Source of the DNA: Membranipora membranacea
Lineage: Eukaryota; Bryozoa; Gymnolaemata; Cheilostomatida; Membraniporidae
Direction: 5' to 3'
Assembly: GCA_914767715.1 (NCBI GenBank)
Contig: OU612072.1
Coordinates: 24,988,001 to 25,048,000 of the forward strand
Length of the DNA: 60,000 nucleotides
Within the stretch, counting starts at the first letter, position 1. Each line of letters begins with the position of its first letter. The notes under the pieces are model-generated. The model did no database searches, was not told the origin of the DNA, and saw only the letters and a program-made list of their open reading frames with translations. The position numbers and the translations under genes were made by a program. This document shows positions 36,060 through 47,044 of this stretch, in pieces.

Positions 36060-37860
36060 GAAAACTTTTTACACATAATCTCTTTAACAATATCTTCTTG
36101 TGGAGGGATGAGTATTTGCTTGGTTTCTAGAAGGGTGGGATGAAGGGAGTATCACAAGCTTTCATGCAACACTTTGGCACTAATCACTCACATGATGAAA
36201 CGAAAGAAAAGATTCGCCCCAATCGGAAAAGCTCTGAGTTTTATGGTATATGGGTAGAGAGAAGCAAGAGTAAATCAAACAGGCCTATCATTCAATGACA
36301 CAATAGAACTCGTTTGTACAGAATGTCTGGTGGTCACTGTATATTCCAAATTTATCAGTGCAACCGATAATAATAATCTGAGAGCTTTGAAAGATTATCT
36401 GCTAAAAAGCTGTCCAGGCAATAATTTATCGCTTTAAATCTTAACTGCTGTAATGGCCCTGCAAGCCCCTAATCTGGCAACCCTACCGCCTGTCTAAGCT
36501 ACAGGCCTCCCTCGTATATAACAGATTAAATTACAGTGTGGGGATCCCATAGGCAGGAATTTGTTGAAATGATTGGAATTCCAGGTTGATAGAACTTTTC
36601 ACATACCAAACTCTTTGATGCATACATTTAATGGCTACAATGTACAGTTTAATCTGCTTGATCATTTCCAATGAGATTAGCTTATTGAATTTAACCAAGA
36701 TTCTCACAGTGTCTATTTGCCAGTTGTTTACCTTTCACTTGTCATCAACATCTTTGCCAAGCACAATTGGATGTATTGTTGGTATCCAAGTTATTTACCC
36801 ATGAAGTCGTAATCAAGATAAGCCAGTCAGAATGTTAATTTTGTTTACACTGGCATTCATAGGCGACCTTCACAGAACTTATAAGGTACCAGTAGATTTA
36901 AAAATGGACAGCCCTGTCGGTAAACACACAGATAATCATATAATGCTGGCTCAATTCTTGAAGTTGACTAAGAAGCGCGGAAAATTAATGAAATACTGTT
37001 GCAAATACTGGAGAATAAGGGCGCCAGAGAATTTAAGGTTTTTTTGCGAGGCATTCTCATTCTTGGCATAAAAACTCTGTAAATTGATGAGCTTTGAAGC
37101 AGAGTTTGGGGAAATAACTTGATAAAAATATACAAATGGAATTTGGACAATTATCTAGTAGTTTGCATAAAAGGTTACAACTTCCTGCCCCCCCCCCCCC
37201 CCGCTCTTCTGTCAAAGAATGATGATGATTGCACTTCCACCCAAACAACCATCATTATAAAAATGTATACTCGCAAAATTAAAAACTCACCGCATTCATT
37301 ATCAGCAGCAAAAGACAGGAAGTTAGGTTAGCTTACAATGACTCCTGTCTCTGGTTCCACAAGAGTGTCATGATGACTTGTTACAAGTGCAATGGAATGT
37401 GTGTGAAGGATTAGCAAACAGTGTTAATTATACATAATTGGACAATTAAAAATTTTGACAACAAGGATATCAAGGTAATTATGTAATTATGCCTGTTATT
37501 GGCTAACCTCCCTGCTTGTGGCACTCAAGCTGTCAGATTAAAATTTATTACTTTAAACGGTGTTGCCACTAGTCTTAGTCAAACATTTTAATCCTATCTT
37601 TACTAGTGCCAACACCTGCTAGGGAACTACCATCCAAGAGTTGCTTCCTGTACACTATTTATAACTGAGATGGCTGAGAATGATATAGTATAACATCAAT
37701 AGCTCCTTTGTAGACAGGTAATCAATATATACCAGGCTTACAATAGTTGATTTACCTTTGCCTCCCTCAGCCTACATACCATAACATTCAGAGCTTACTC
37801 CATGCTCAGAGTATCTTTGGCTAACAAATAGAAATAGCTGAGAGCCATACACTCTCAATA
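36060..37860. other. Intergenic, no gene seen
   Basis: Holds a poly-C run at about 37189-37202. A 79-codon frame at 36832-37071 begins with a hydrophobic stretch but lacks splice sites, a poly(A) signal or family resemblance. Confidence 0.5.
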
Positions 37861-37864
37861 ATCA

Positions 37865-38160
37865 CAAGGAGCGTAGTTTAGACTATGCCAATAATCAGTA
37901 CTCATACTACTTGCTGTGACACCAAGTTTGAGTTTTTTTAGCATCAGTCAGCATATTTTCAGTAGTCAGTGGTTCTGTGGAAAATATAGCCTCCTTCAAC
38001 TGGTGAGCGATGTTATAAATTTTTATTAGTAGCAAATTTTTCTGATAATTCTGCTAGCATAATTTAGCTGATGTATTCTATTTATGCAGGTGCTGCCGAT
38101 ATTAAGCCAATATTAACAGATTGCAAAAAAAATAACGTAGGGTATGGTACAAGAGTTAAC
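37865..38160 (+). repeat. Direct duplication R3, copy 2
   Basis: Partner of 35620-36000, clearly diverged by small indels and substitutions. Confidence 0.7.
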
Positions 38161-38279
38161 CTAAGTATTTTGTCAGGTCATCATACTCATTACTAAGAGT
38201 TTTCTGTACTTACAAAAATTGTGAGCCGACAATTCGAATGGAATGCTTTCGATTTCCATCATGACGAAAAGAAAAGATT

Positions 38280-38345
38280 TGCCTCGGCGGGGATTTGAAC
38301 CTGGGCCTCCCGTGTTATAGACTTTGATGCTACCTTGCACAGCAA
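38280..38345 (-). other. tRNA-like fragment
   Basis: The complement carries AGGCCCAGGTTCAAATCCCC, a T-arm/B-box-like sequence. No acceptor stem or A box could be completed, so it is read as a SINE or pseudo-tRNA scrap. Confidence 0.4.
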
Positions 38346-38761
38346 TATCTGTTCATTACAGCAGATCTTGCCTGGTCATCTAAATACAAACTCATTGATT
38401 ACAATGTCAATATAATATAATATAATATTGACTAGAACTGTAAAGGCTTATACTATAACTATACAATAGCAATAATGAATGTAATTTATTTAGCAGGCAG
38501 GGTTAATTACACAGTAATGATTGCTGGTTGGGTAATGATATATGTGTCAGTTTCGAACAATTCTAGAATTTTACAGAATTGTCCAACAATTCTTGGGTAT
38601 GAAATGCAGTGAACTGGAGAGTGAAGACATTAAATGGGACTGATTTGTTAGATCCTGTTGGCTAGCTGTCAAACCACGCCACTTGAAACAAAGCAATGTC
38701 ATCTTGATATTTGGCGTAAATTATAGCATAAAATAGGAGGGAACTATAAAATATGTCACTT

Positions 38762-38883
38762 ATCACAGCTGTGATCACGCCTGAATAGTTTGGGTATATA
38801 AAGCAAACGTGTTACTTTCATTCATCACAACCTTCTTTTCTCCAATCCTTGATAGTCACAGACTGCGAACGTTATTAGACAGG
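38762..38883 (+). promoter_or_regulatory. Promoter and leader exon of the 47-residue peptide gene
   Basis: TATATAAAG lies at 38795-38803. A 14-base perfect palindrome, ATCACAGCTGTGAT (38762-38775, E-box CAGCTG), lies 19 bases upstream. A non-coding leader exon runs from about 38825 to 38883, before a GTGAGT donor. Confidence 0.6.
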
Positions 38884-39116
38884 GTGAGTTTAATTTCTCT
38901 AACTACAGAGTTCACAAGAAAAATCTCATTAGTCATGTATAGAGGTAAATAGTTAAATGAAACATGAGCAGGTAATAACTAATGTCAAAATAAAGGCACA
39001 GTGTGCGCATTGAATTGCAAGTTTTAAAAGTGAATATTGAATTTTGTTAGGTTGATCATAACCATTTGAACATCGCTTCAAGCAGGTGATCAAGGTTGTC
39101 TTGTCTTTTCTAGGAG

Positions 39117-39260
39117 ATGAATATCATATACAGCCTTATAGCAGTACTTCTGATGCTAGCAGGAATGACCTTAGCTGGCGTTCCCTGTGAATATTGCCGC
39201 TCTCCTAATTCATGTGTTAATGGCGAATGTCGTTTATCGGATCCGTTTGGCAAAAAATAA
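39117..39260 (+). CDS. Small secreted four-cysteine peptide precursor with amidation signal
   Basis: Predicted 47-residue precursor in one coding exon (39114-39260, after the acceptor ..TCTTTTCTAG). Residues 1-20 are a textbook signal peptide (MNIIYSLIAVLLMLAGMTLA) with likely cleavage after Ala20. The remaining 27 residues hold four cysteines spaced C-x2-C-x5-C-x4-C and end in DPFGKK. Gly followed by basic residues at the end is the usual substrate for carboxypeptidase trimming and alpha-amidation, so the mature peptide would be about 24 residues with an amidated Phe. Such peptides serve as hormones, antimicrobials or venom components, and the sequence does not tell which. Promoter, leader intron and poly(A) signal are all in place. 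It is too short for ordinary gene finding. No relative was recognised. Confidence 0.78.
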   Translation: MNIIYSLIAVLLMLAGMTLAGVPCEYCRSPNSCVNGECRLSDPFGKK

Positions 39261-39379
39261 CTTTAAACTAGTGCCATTTGGACAAAGCTGCATGCCAACT
39301 TCCACATTTTATGACATAATCAGAAGAAATAGAAAGTTCCAGGATTCATCAGTGCTTTTATGATGTCATTCGGTACTCT

Positions 39380-39385
39380 AATAAA
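39380..39385 (+). promoter_or_regulatory. poly(A) signal of the peptide gene
   Basis: AATAAA 120 bases after the TAA stop, followed by T-rich sequence within 25 bases. Confidence 0.6.
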
Positions 39386-39704
39386 TGGTTACTCAAACTA
39401 ATAATTGATTTCGTCTCGTATAGTTTTCATATCTGCCAGCAATCATTTGGTCTTATAATTTTCAATATTAACATTATATTGCGTGATACACGGGTAGTAG
39501 CCGCGATGGACTACCATCTTGTTGTCCATCTCACTGGGTATGCAGTGGGCCAGTATCTTTTTGGATTCGGCTTCATCAGGCTATGTTTGTCACATCCCGA
39601 TTAGCTGAACTTTGACATTGTAATGAAGTGTCTACTCTGTTAGTTGTAAAATGGTTAAGACTAATTTATTAGTTTAAATATTTTGTTTTGTAATTTAGGG
39701 TTAG

Positions 39705-40023
39705 ATAGTGGTCTAATGGTTAAGGCTGTGAGCTTGTGATCTTTGAGGTCCAGGTTCAATTCCTAGCGCCGGCAGACATTTTTGATATGTTATACTACCC
39801 ATCCTAGCCTGGTCCTTGGGGAGAGGGACTAAAAACATCAAAGTTCCACTGTGTGTTTGCACACCCCACAAGCAGTAAATAGAAACCCCTCTGCCTTTTG
39901 GATATAAAGAGTAGCCGGGTTTCCACTGGGCAAGGGTATAGGGTGCGACATGAGTACTATGGGTCCCAGTACCTGTACACAAGAGAGGATAACTCTCTCC
40001 GCTTTAAAGAAGAAGAAGAAGAA
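39705..40023 (+). mobile_element. SINE-D with (GAA)n tail and 7-bp target duplication
   Basis: The head GTGGTCTAATGGTTAAGGC (A box) and GGTCCAGGTTCAATTCC (B box) form a tRNA-like 5' part. The body is about 250 bases and the tail is AAGAAGAAGAAGAAG. GGGTTAG occurs directly before (39698-39704) and after (40024-40030). The sequence is different from SINE-A, B and C. Confidence 0.85.
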
Positions 40024-40029
40024 GGGTTA

Positions 40030-43000
40030 GCAACTTGATATGTTATTGTAATAGTTTTAGTATTCAGTTCAAAATTCACTAATTTTTTAATTTGATTTGA
40101 TCACTCGCACACTAGCTCAGTTTCTTAATGACAGCATTAATACTGAGCCACAATTTATCATGCACCATTTTTTATAATAAAACATCCATCTTTTCATTTC
40201 AATTTCACGGATCACTAAGAACAAATACAGTCTACTTTCTCTTACAAAATCAGCTTAATTCCTTGCGTCATTGACACCAATGCTGCTACACGATTTAGAT
40301 TTATGATGTTTATTTCTATCGTTATTTTTGTTTTTGTTCCTTTGCAAATCAGAGAGAACATCTTCGGATGATGTTTGTTGCAATAAAAGTTTATATATAT
40401 ATATATATATGTTTGTTGGGCTGGAAGCAAGAAGCTTCAGTACGATGGTCCTAGACTCTATAATAAGGTGATGACGCCAATTGCAAATTGACAGCCTATA
40501 CCCTTATTGTTTTGGAGCTTATAACTTACACATTGTTCAGAGTTTGATGCATAAACTCGAAGTTGAAGTTTGTTTGTTGCCTAAAATATAATATCCATCC
40601 TGTGACAGGTTGATAGTATCGAATGTACGGCACATAAATGGAAAATTAAAATAAAATTAGTCTGAGCTACATTAGTTGAATAGTCGCATATCGAATACGA
40701 AGAATGCATTTTGTCTTTTGGTTGTTCTGTACTAGCATTGCCTGAATATATCTATTTTGCTCTACAAGCAGATAGACCAAGATACAAATAAATTTAAGTG
40801 TTACAAGCGAAGCTCATGCTTCCTAGTTGTGTAGGATCCACGAAAAATACAGATAAAATATTGTGAGATTGTTTTGAGGCTATAAACAATATTAACTAGC
40901 CATATTATTTGACAATGAGTGGTCAACTCTCACAAGATCATTTCAAATCTGTCTACTCACCTAATTGATGTATTATGTCTACACACTATGAATGTTCTAA
41001 ACATAGAATATCGGAACAGACTATTTATGATTATTAAAGGGTTTTCAACCCTGCTTTCAACCTCGTGAATATAATTGATGCCAATACTATATAGAGGGCT
41101 TCCAACTTATAAATATTTATCGCAAGCAAGTTCATGGACATCTTCAATATACATTATATCTGAATTCAATCATAGCAAACGTCAGCATCGAATTCGGTAT
41201 TAAGACAGCTGCACCTTCTCATATTACTGACACCGACAGTGTATTGCATTTGTTATATCAATCCAACGAAATGCGCTTCAATGTTGAAATCTCATCATAC
41301 ATATACATCGCTTCTTGCCCTATTGGCTAAGATTAACTTCAGATCAGAAGGTTTTCTATGGCCTCGCCTCTAGGGCATTTTGCATCCCTTTTCAGGGGCA
41401 ACCCAACCTCTGTTTTGTCATAAACAGGGTTTATATATATACACCTCTCAAATAGTTCAAGGTCTGGGTGTGTCCAGCTCAATCTTCTCAGAGGGCAAGG
41501 TCCGGATTGGTCCCGCTTAGGAGAATATTCAATCAGAAATGAATGCACCCGTTATAAGGTCTGGCCCTTGTTCCAGCTAGTATGCAAAATCTTTGCTAAG
41601 TTGGTTTGACCACTAGTATGGCTTTCTCAACATCAGCTACTAGGCCTGGCTCTAGTTTCCGCATGTATACAGATGCTCTGACAGTTGTCATAGTGCAGAA
41701 AGTCTTAATTCAGGAGTTACCCTCTGTCACATCATTTATGGTGAGTTTGTTTTGCTTGATATCGTTAGCCTGAATCCCAAACCCTAGCCAGGTAATGGTT
41801 AGGTGTCCCACCTTTCATTATCTCCCATACCACACATTGGCAATAGTGATGAGTGGAGGGGATCGACCTTATGATTTCAGCCTCCAATTTTACATGGTTT
41901 GAAACTATCCCGACAACTCAGAAAAAAACAAAAGTTTAATTGGAACCACAATTGAAATTGAATGCTTATTTTGTACATGAGCATATGCATGATTACAGTA
42001 CCGGCGCCATAAAAGCGAACCAGGGGGCAGACGCCAGAAAATCATGTCTTTGACATCCCTACCCTCAGCTGAAATTTGCATTTTGCATTTTAGTTTGATT
42101 CACAAGTCAATGTGTTGATTATGTACAACAAAAATTACATTGTAGCGATAAATCAAATATTCATGAGGTCAATGCCTTCAGCATGACCAAACCATCGCCT
42201 TGTCAGACAGTATATGGTCAAATTCTCAACTCCCTGGCACACTGAACGCCATAGACACAAAATCCAGCATTATATAAGTTGTGGATGAATTTAAAAGACC
42301 TCTCACTATTTTGTTCGAATAGTACTCCTCTATGGGTTGGTACTGCCTCAGCTCTAATTGTACTGAGAGCTAATCCGCCCTGATTACCAAAGTGGGTGAT
42401 ACTGAGTCAGAAGCGCAAAGAATCATATCTTTTCATTAACAGCACTTTCATCTAACTACTCTCTCTTAGTTAATCAGATGGTGATCACTGTCACTGTTGT
42501 TTGAGACTAAAGAGAACAGGATCACATGATATTGAATATCTCGCTGAAGCAAACCCCTACATCTCTAGAAATGGCCGAGCTAAGGAACAGCCTGTTAGAG
42601 ATGATATGGTTTTGAATTGAAACAAAAGTTAGGGTAGAAAAATAAATTGTTATGTCAATATTATAACGATTGTTTTGGTGAATTGAATTTGAAGATTTCA
42701 GTTTAAATTTGAGATATGCTCTTTTCTGTGCAAAGAAATTAAATACATCCTTTCAGTTATCACACAATACACCCAAAAAAAGAAAAGAAATTGTTGATGA
42801 TCTCAGTTTTATTCTGAATATGTAGGGCAGGATTTAGAAATGGAACCATTTCCATTTAGATTATCATACTCCTAACACAACTGCCGGCATTTTGGTTGTC
42901 ACATTTTAGCATTGGGCTAATGCAAAGATAATGGAGTTAGCAAACTCTCAAATTTTCCTCTACCAGTATATCATGTATATGTTTCAAGTTGTTGGTTGCT

Positions 43001-44470
43001 TTGGACACTTATGTGATACAGAGTTACCAGCTCACCACCATGGAAAAGACAGTTCTTACAATTATAATGTAAACGGATGTGTAGAAATTGTGCAGCACTT
43101 TGAACATGTAAGAAGATGATTTCCCTAGACTCAGATGTGTCCTGTCTTTTATCCTCACACAGATTTTGCGCCATCTCCATTATGCAGACCTTAGACCCAG
43201 AATACATTCATAACTGCCAAGGGAAACAAGCCAATAGAATTATCAACTTTTGTGATTGAGGATATTGAAAATTTTTGAATTCGAATTGCCACATTGATAC
43301 TTTAGTTCTGCATTCATCGATTTTCAGGATGTGTAAATTCATTTTATCTCTTGACATTCCCTTCAATTTCCAATTTTGATTATGAATTGAGTTATGATAC
43401 TTCAGACGCAAGTCCATTGTGTTTTCGGACTATGAAACTTTATTTGTGGAGAAAGGACTAAAAAATCGCATAATTGAAGTCAGATTTTGCATTGTTCGAT
43501 TCTCAGACGCACAGAGCATGCAAGTATCTCCACTAGTTGACATCACAGTCTAACTTGGGTAACCCATTCAATTGGTTCAACCAGTTGTTGTATTCGCTAC
43601 AAAATAAAAATTAAGACATTGAACACCAATATTCATTATTCATTATTAGTGGCGCTATTTGTCAGCTGGTAGGGTACCAGGTTAGTCAAAACAACAACAT
43701 GCTATTACAGAGAAGGTGATTCAACTAAGTTTTCATTCCAACCATTCAGGGAAACTATGATCTAACTTTGTATTGCATATCGCATACCAACACATCAATC
43801 AGAGTCAACACATCGGCAATGCAATAGCTGGCATAAAATTACTTTATATTTTGAGGCTATTGAAATGCAAAAGTATTGAACAGTTCCAGGATACAAAAAA
43901 AACGAAAGCAATTTATAGTTGGGCAGCCAGTTCTGCAGTAGTTTTGCAATTTCCCATCTAAAAAAATTCAAGAACTTTCGCCTAGTGTTAGAACATATTC
44001 CCCATGCTCATTCATTCATTGGTATGCACTGTACAAGCCCTAAAAGCGACGGCATCCATGTCCTAGGGAGAACCAGAAGTGCTCAATTTTTCATCAAAAA
44101 ATTAATTCATGATTTTAGGTAATAATGTGCAATGTGCAATTTGTTAAAGCAAAATAGAAGCATTTAAAAAATTTCTATGAAAGCGGTATTGGGCTTGTAA
44201 ATTACACACCCAGAAAACCCTCATTGATGAGCAGGAGGACATTTCTTACGCTCCACATAGAGTTTACCCTGAATTCTTTCGGAAGGCTGTAATTTTTCAA
44301 CACATTGGCAAAAAAGATATGTTTTTTTGATTGTTATTTCCCAATGACATAACTAAATTTGTAATTAGCAAATCTGTTGTTCACATTGTTGTTGTTTTTT
44401 GATGATTTTTGTGCTCGATATTTTTTCTATGCTTTGGCACTACATAATGAACCCGAAACAGTTAATATTA
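40030..44470. other. Gene-poor sequence left of EML-D
   Basis: A (TA)n microsatellite lies at about 40391-40411. The missing last exon of EML-D would be expected within about 1 kb left of 44476 but could not be identified. No other gene is supported. Confidence 0.5.
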
Positions 44471-44475
44471 CTCAC

Positions 44476-45733
44476 AGATGCAGGACTTGTCGAATTGAAT
44501 GAAGTCAGGACAGCAGACATGCACATCATCTTTGCATGGATACTCGCGAGTAACTCTCTTGTTGTGCTGTTGGATAATTTGTCTTGTTTTCGCGCTTCAA
44601 GAAAGACAAAATTCTGAGTGTTTTCACAAACTGATCATTAATTCAATCTATTTTGATGCAAATCAGCTGCAGATATTGATCTGATTCAAAATTCAGTAGT
44701 AGCTCAAAATATTTGTTGATTTATAAATTGTTTCCATTTCCTACTAATAATGTTGTCTGTAGATGTAGCAGTCAGCCTCATTTGGTCTATTTGGATAAAA
44801 GATCGAGGGGCAAGGTAGTGTCACAGCAGTGTGGACAACAGATTGTGAAGCCATCGATATGAGTGTCTTGTACCCGATGTAACGCTCCACAGTGGTCACA
44901 TTGTAAGGACCAGTACCACAACACCATCTAGTTTGTCTGGAAATACAAAATATTACCTGGCTTCAAACAAATACTATTATATCATATAATAAATATGAAT
45001 TCTGCATCACCATGGTATAATTATCATGTCTTTTTTTTCTGATATCCAAAAATGAAGAATGATATTAAGGAAACACAGACAGCTTGAAGTTTCCCCCACA
45101 ATTGGTTAGCGCTTTGAGATCATCGATTTAAATTGAAATGGTAACAACTGGATCAATGGTATCTAGAAGTTACGCTCATATCGTAGTAGGTCCCAACAGT
45201 CTATGTACAATACATAAATCAAATCAATTGATAATAAGCCTATTCGCCTGTCAATAGAGTCTATTGTCAAGACGACCACATTATTTACTAGGCGTGCATT
45301 CATGCGAATGAAATGGCACTAAACATTTTTTTTAGCCAATAATAGAGCTATTAGCTAAGGGGTCCAAAATTAACTCAAGCAGGTTTTATCACGGCCAGGT
45401 TTTATTGAATGCCTCTTCTTCAATAATAATGCCTATAAATCATTTATTGATTTATTATCTTGGACGTGTATTAACCAGCGAATAAGCTTAATAATACCGA
45501 GTACATAGTTCAATAGTACAATAAAATACTATGTTGAATAAAAATACCAGAAATAAAGGTGAAATAAAATTTCTTCTTACAGATTAGCAGGCTGAGCTGC
45601 AATTAAGACAGGATGATCTTCAACAGAGTCCAGGCTGCTGGTACCTGTGCTGCTGTAATCTCTGAGCCTATTGCTTTCTCGACTGATATTGTAGACATTT
45701 GGAGGCGTACTATCAGCATGGAATTTATGTTTA
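44476..45733 (-). CDS. EML-D: EMI-like secreted paralogue of EML-B, partial
   Basis: Three minus-strand exons keep an open frame and joinable phases: 45733-45581 (linker, ..SLDSVEDHPV.., ..AQPANL), 44936-44745 and 44594-44476. The last two have the same lengths as in EML-B (192 and 119 bases), with closely similar sequence. Features include TRWCCGTGPYNVTTVERYIG, C..., ADCYIYRQ, HNKRVTRE.PC, VHVCCPDF and KSC. Eight of the ten family cysteines are seen. The GW after the third cysteine is changed to IF. Donors are GTAAGA, GTAGGA and GTGAGT. The signal-peptide exon and the terminal exon were not found. It could be a live gene with distant end exons or a truncated copy. Role as for EML-B: secreted, unknown. 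Confidence 0.65.
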
Positions 45734-45861
45734 CTGTATTATGTAATATAATATTTATAGTAAATTAGTTTTGCGTTCGATTAATCGGACTGTAATTTGG
45801 AGTTTTTCACTCCTTGGCTCAAATTCCAAATTATAAACTATCCCTCAATTTTCTGTTTCAG

Positions 45862-46122
45862 AATCGCGATATGTTTGGTTCAAATAGTGCAAATGCAATG
45901 GTAGCAGATTTGGACTTATATTTGCTGATAATTCGGTTATTAGAGAGAGACTTCAAAAACACAACTGAACTGTTGATCAACAAAACCTCAGCAGTAAGTA
46001 GAGCTACTATCGTACAATATGCGCTAGCCTCAACTACTGAGCACTGGTTTAGTTTTGTGTTGGTCGCAATTCTCGGTGGAATTGCTCGAGGATTTATTTT
46101 AAACAACATTAACAAACTATAA
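45862..46122 (+). other. Possible terminal exon on the opposite strand of EML-D
   Basis: A strong acceptor (..TTTTCTGTTTCAG) precedes an 86-codon open frame ending in TAA at 46120-46122, and AATAAA follows at 46144-46149. The frame contains a hydrophobic segment (WFSFVLVAILGGIARGFIL) near its end. No upstream exon or family was recognised. An open frame also exists on the other strand, so this is weak. Confidence 0.25.
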
Positions 46123-46379
46123 ATATGGTTCTAATTGTTAGGCAATAAAACAATCACTCTTTTGACAATAACTTGGAATTTATCATTTAGTCATAAAAAT
46201 ACATAAACATTCAAAATCTTTATAATAAGATCTTACCCTTGGTGCAGATGACCTTGAATTCTGTGTGATATCTGTCGTCTTGCTGTAACTAGCGGTATCT
46301 GTAACTATGTGTCTTAGCTCTGTTGGCTGAATTGTGTCTAATTTGTGTCTGATTTTAGACAATTTTCCTCGCTGTGAAT

Positions 46380-47040
46380 CTGCCTCCTTTGGCCTCAGTT
46401 ATCTGATTAAATATGTAATGCTGTACGTCGTGGACCTGCCTCCTGGCGCTGACTTGAATTTGTTATCTTCTTGTTAAAAAATAGGCCTCCTTGGGCTGAG
46501 TGAATCAGATAATTCTCTGATTAAATATGTTATGCTGTACGTTGTGGACACGCCTCCTGGCGCTGACTGTTTTTTACAAGTGTCAATCAGGCTTTTATAG
46601 TGCCGGTTTGCTGTTCTGTTATTGTGCAACATTTGCATTTACAGGCGTAAAGGTGTTCACCTTGTTATTGCGTTCTGCCTTAATTTCGTCATTAATCTCT
46701 TTTGATTTGATTTGACAGTTTTGATTTATCTAGCTGTCAAAACATCGTTAGTCTGTCCTTTGCTTGACCTTCCCTTGTTTTTGTTTTAGTTATTTTCAGA
46801 TAATTTATGGTGTCAAGTGCACCTGTTTATCCATGGTGTAATATGTTGGTTTTCTGATTTTGCAATCTTTCCAGGGTTGTTTCATGTGCCCAGGTTTCTT
46901 GTGGCCGTGTAATAACTCAAAGATATGTTGTAACGTGCACCTATTTCTATGGTGTAATCTGTTTGGTTTTCCAATTGCGTAATTCTGGTCAGGTTGTCAC
47001 ACGTGGCCAGATGTCTCATGACTTTGAAATAATGCTTAGC
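46380..47040. repeat. Two short tandem duplications
   Basis: A unit with ATTAAATATGTWATGCTGTA and CGCCTCCTGGCGCTGACT-type sequence occurs near 46401-46455 and 46516-46569. A second unit of about 118 bases (GTGCACCT..TATGGTGTAAT.. TGGTTTTC) occurs near 46810-46925 and 46926-47035. A minus-strand open stretch at about 46404-46236 ends at a GTAAGA donor but cannot be linked to EML-D. Confidence 0.6.
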
Positions 47041-47044
47041 TATA

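Noticed and set aside
36832-37071. Small secreted protein suggested by a hydrophobic N-terminus
   Set aside because: The hydrophobic part is short, lacks a clear cleavage site, and no promoter or poly(A) signal fits.
42931-43119. Cysteine-bearing 62-codon frame
   Set aside because: No signal peptide, splice sites or paralogue.
46236-46404. Upstream exon for EML-D (open frame ending in a GTAAGA donor)
   Set aside because: No similarity to the EML-B first exon and no signal peptide; it partly overlaps a tandem duplication.
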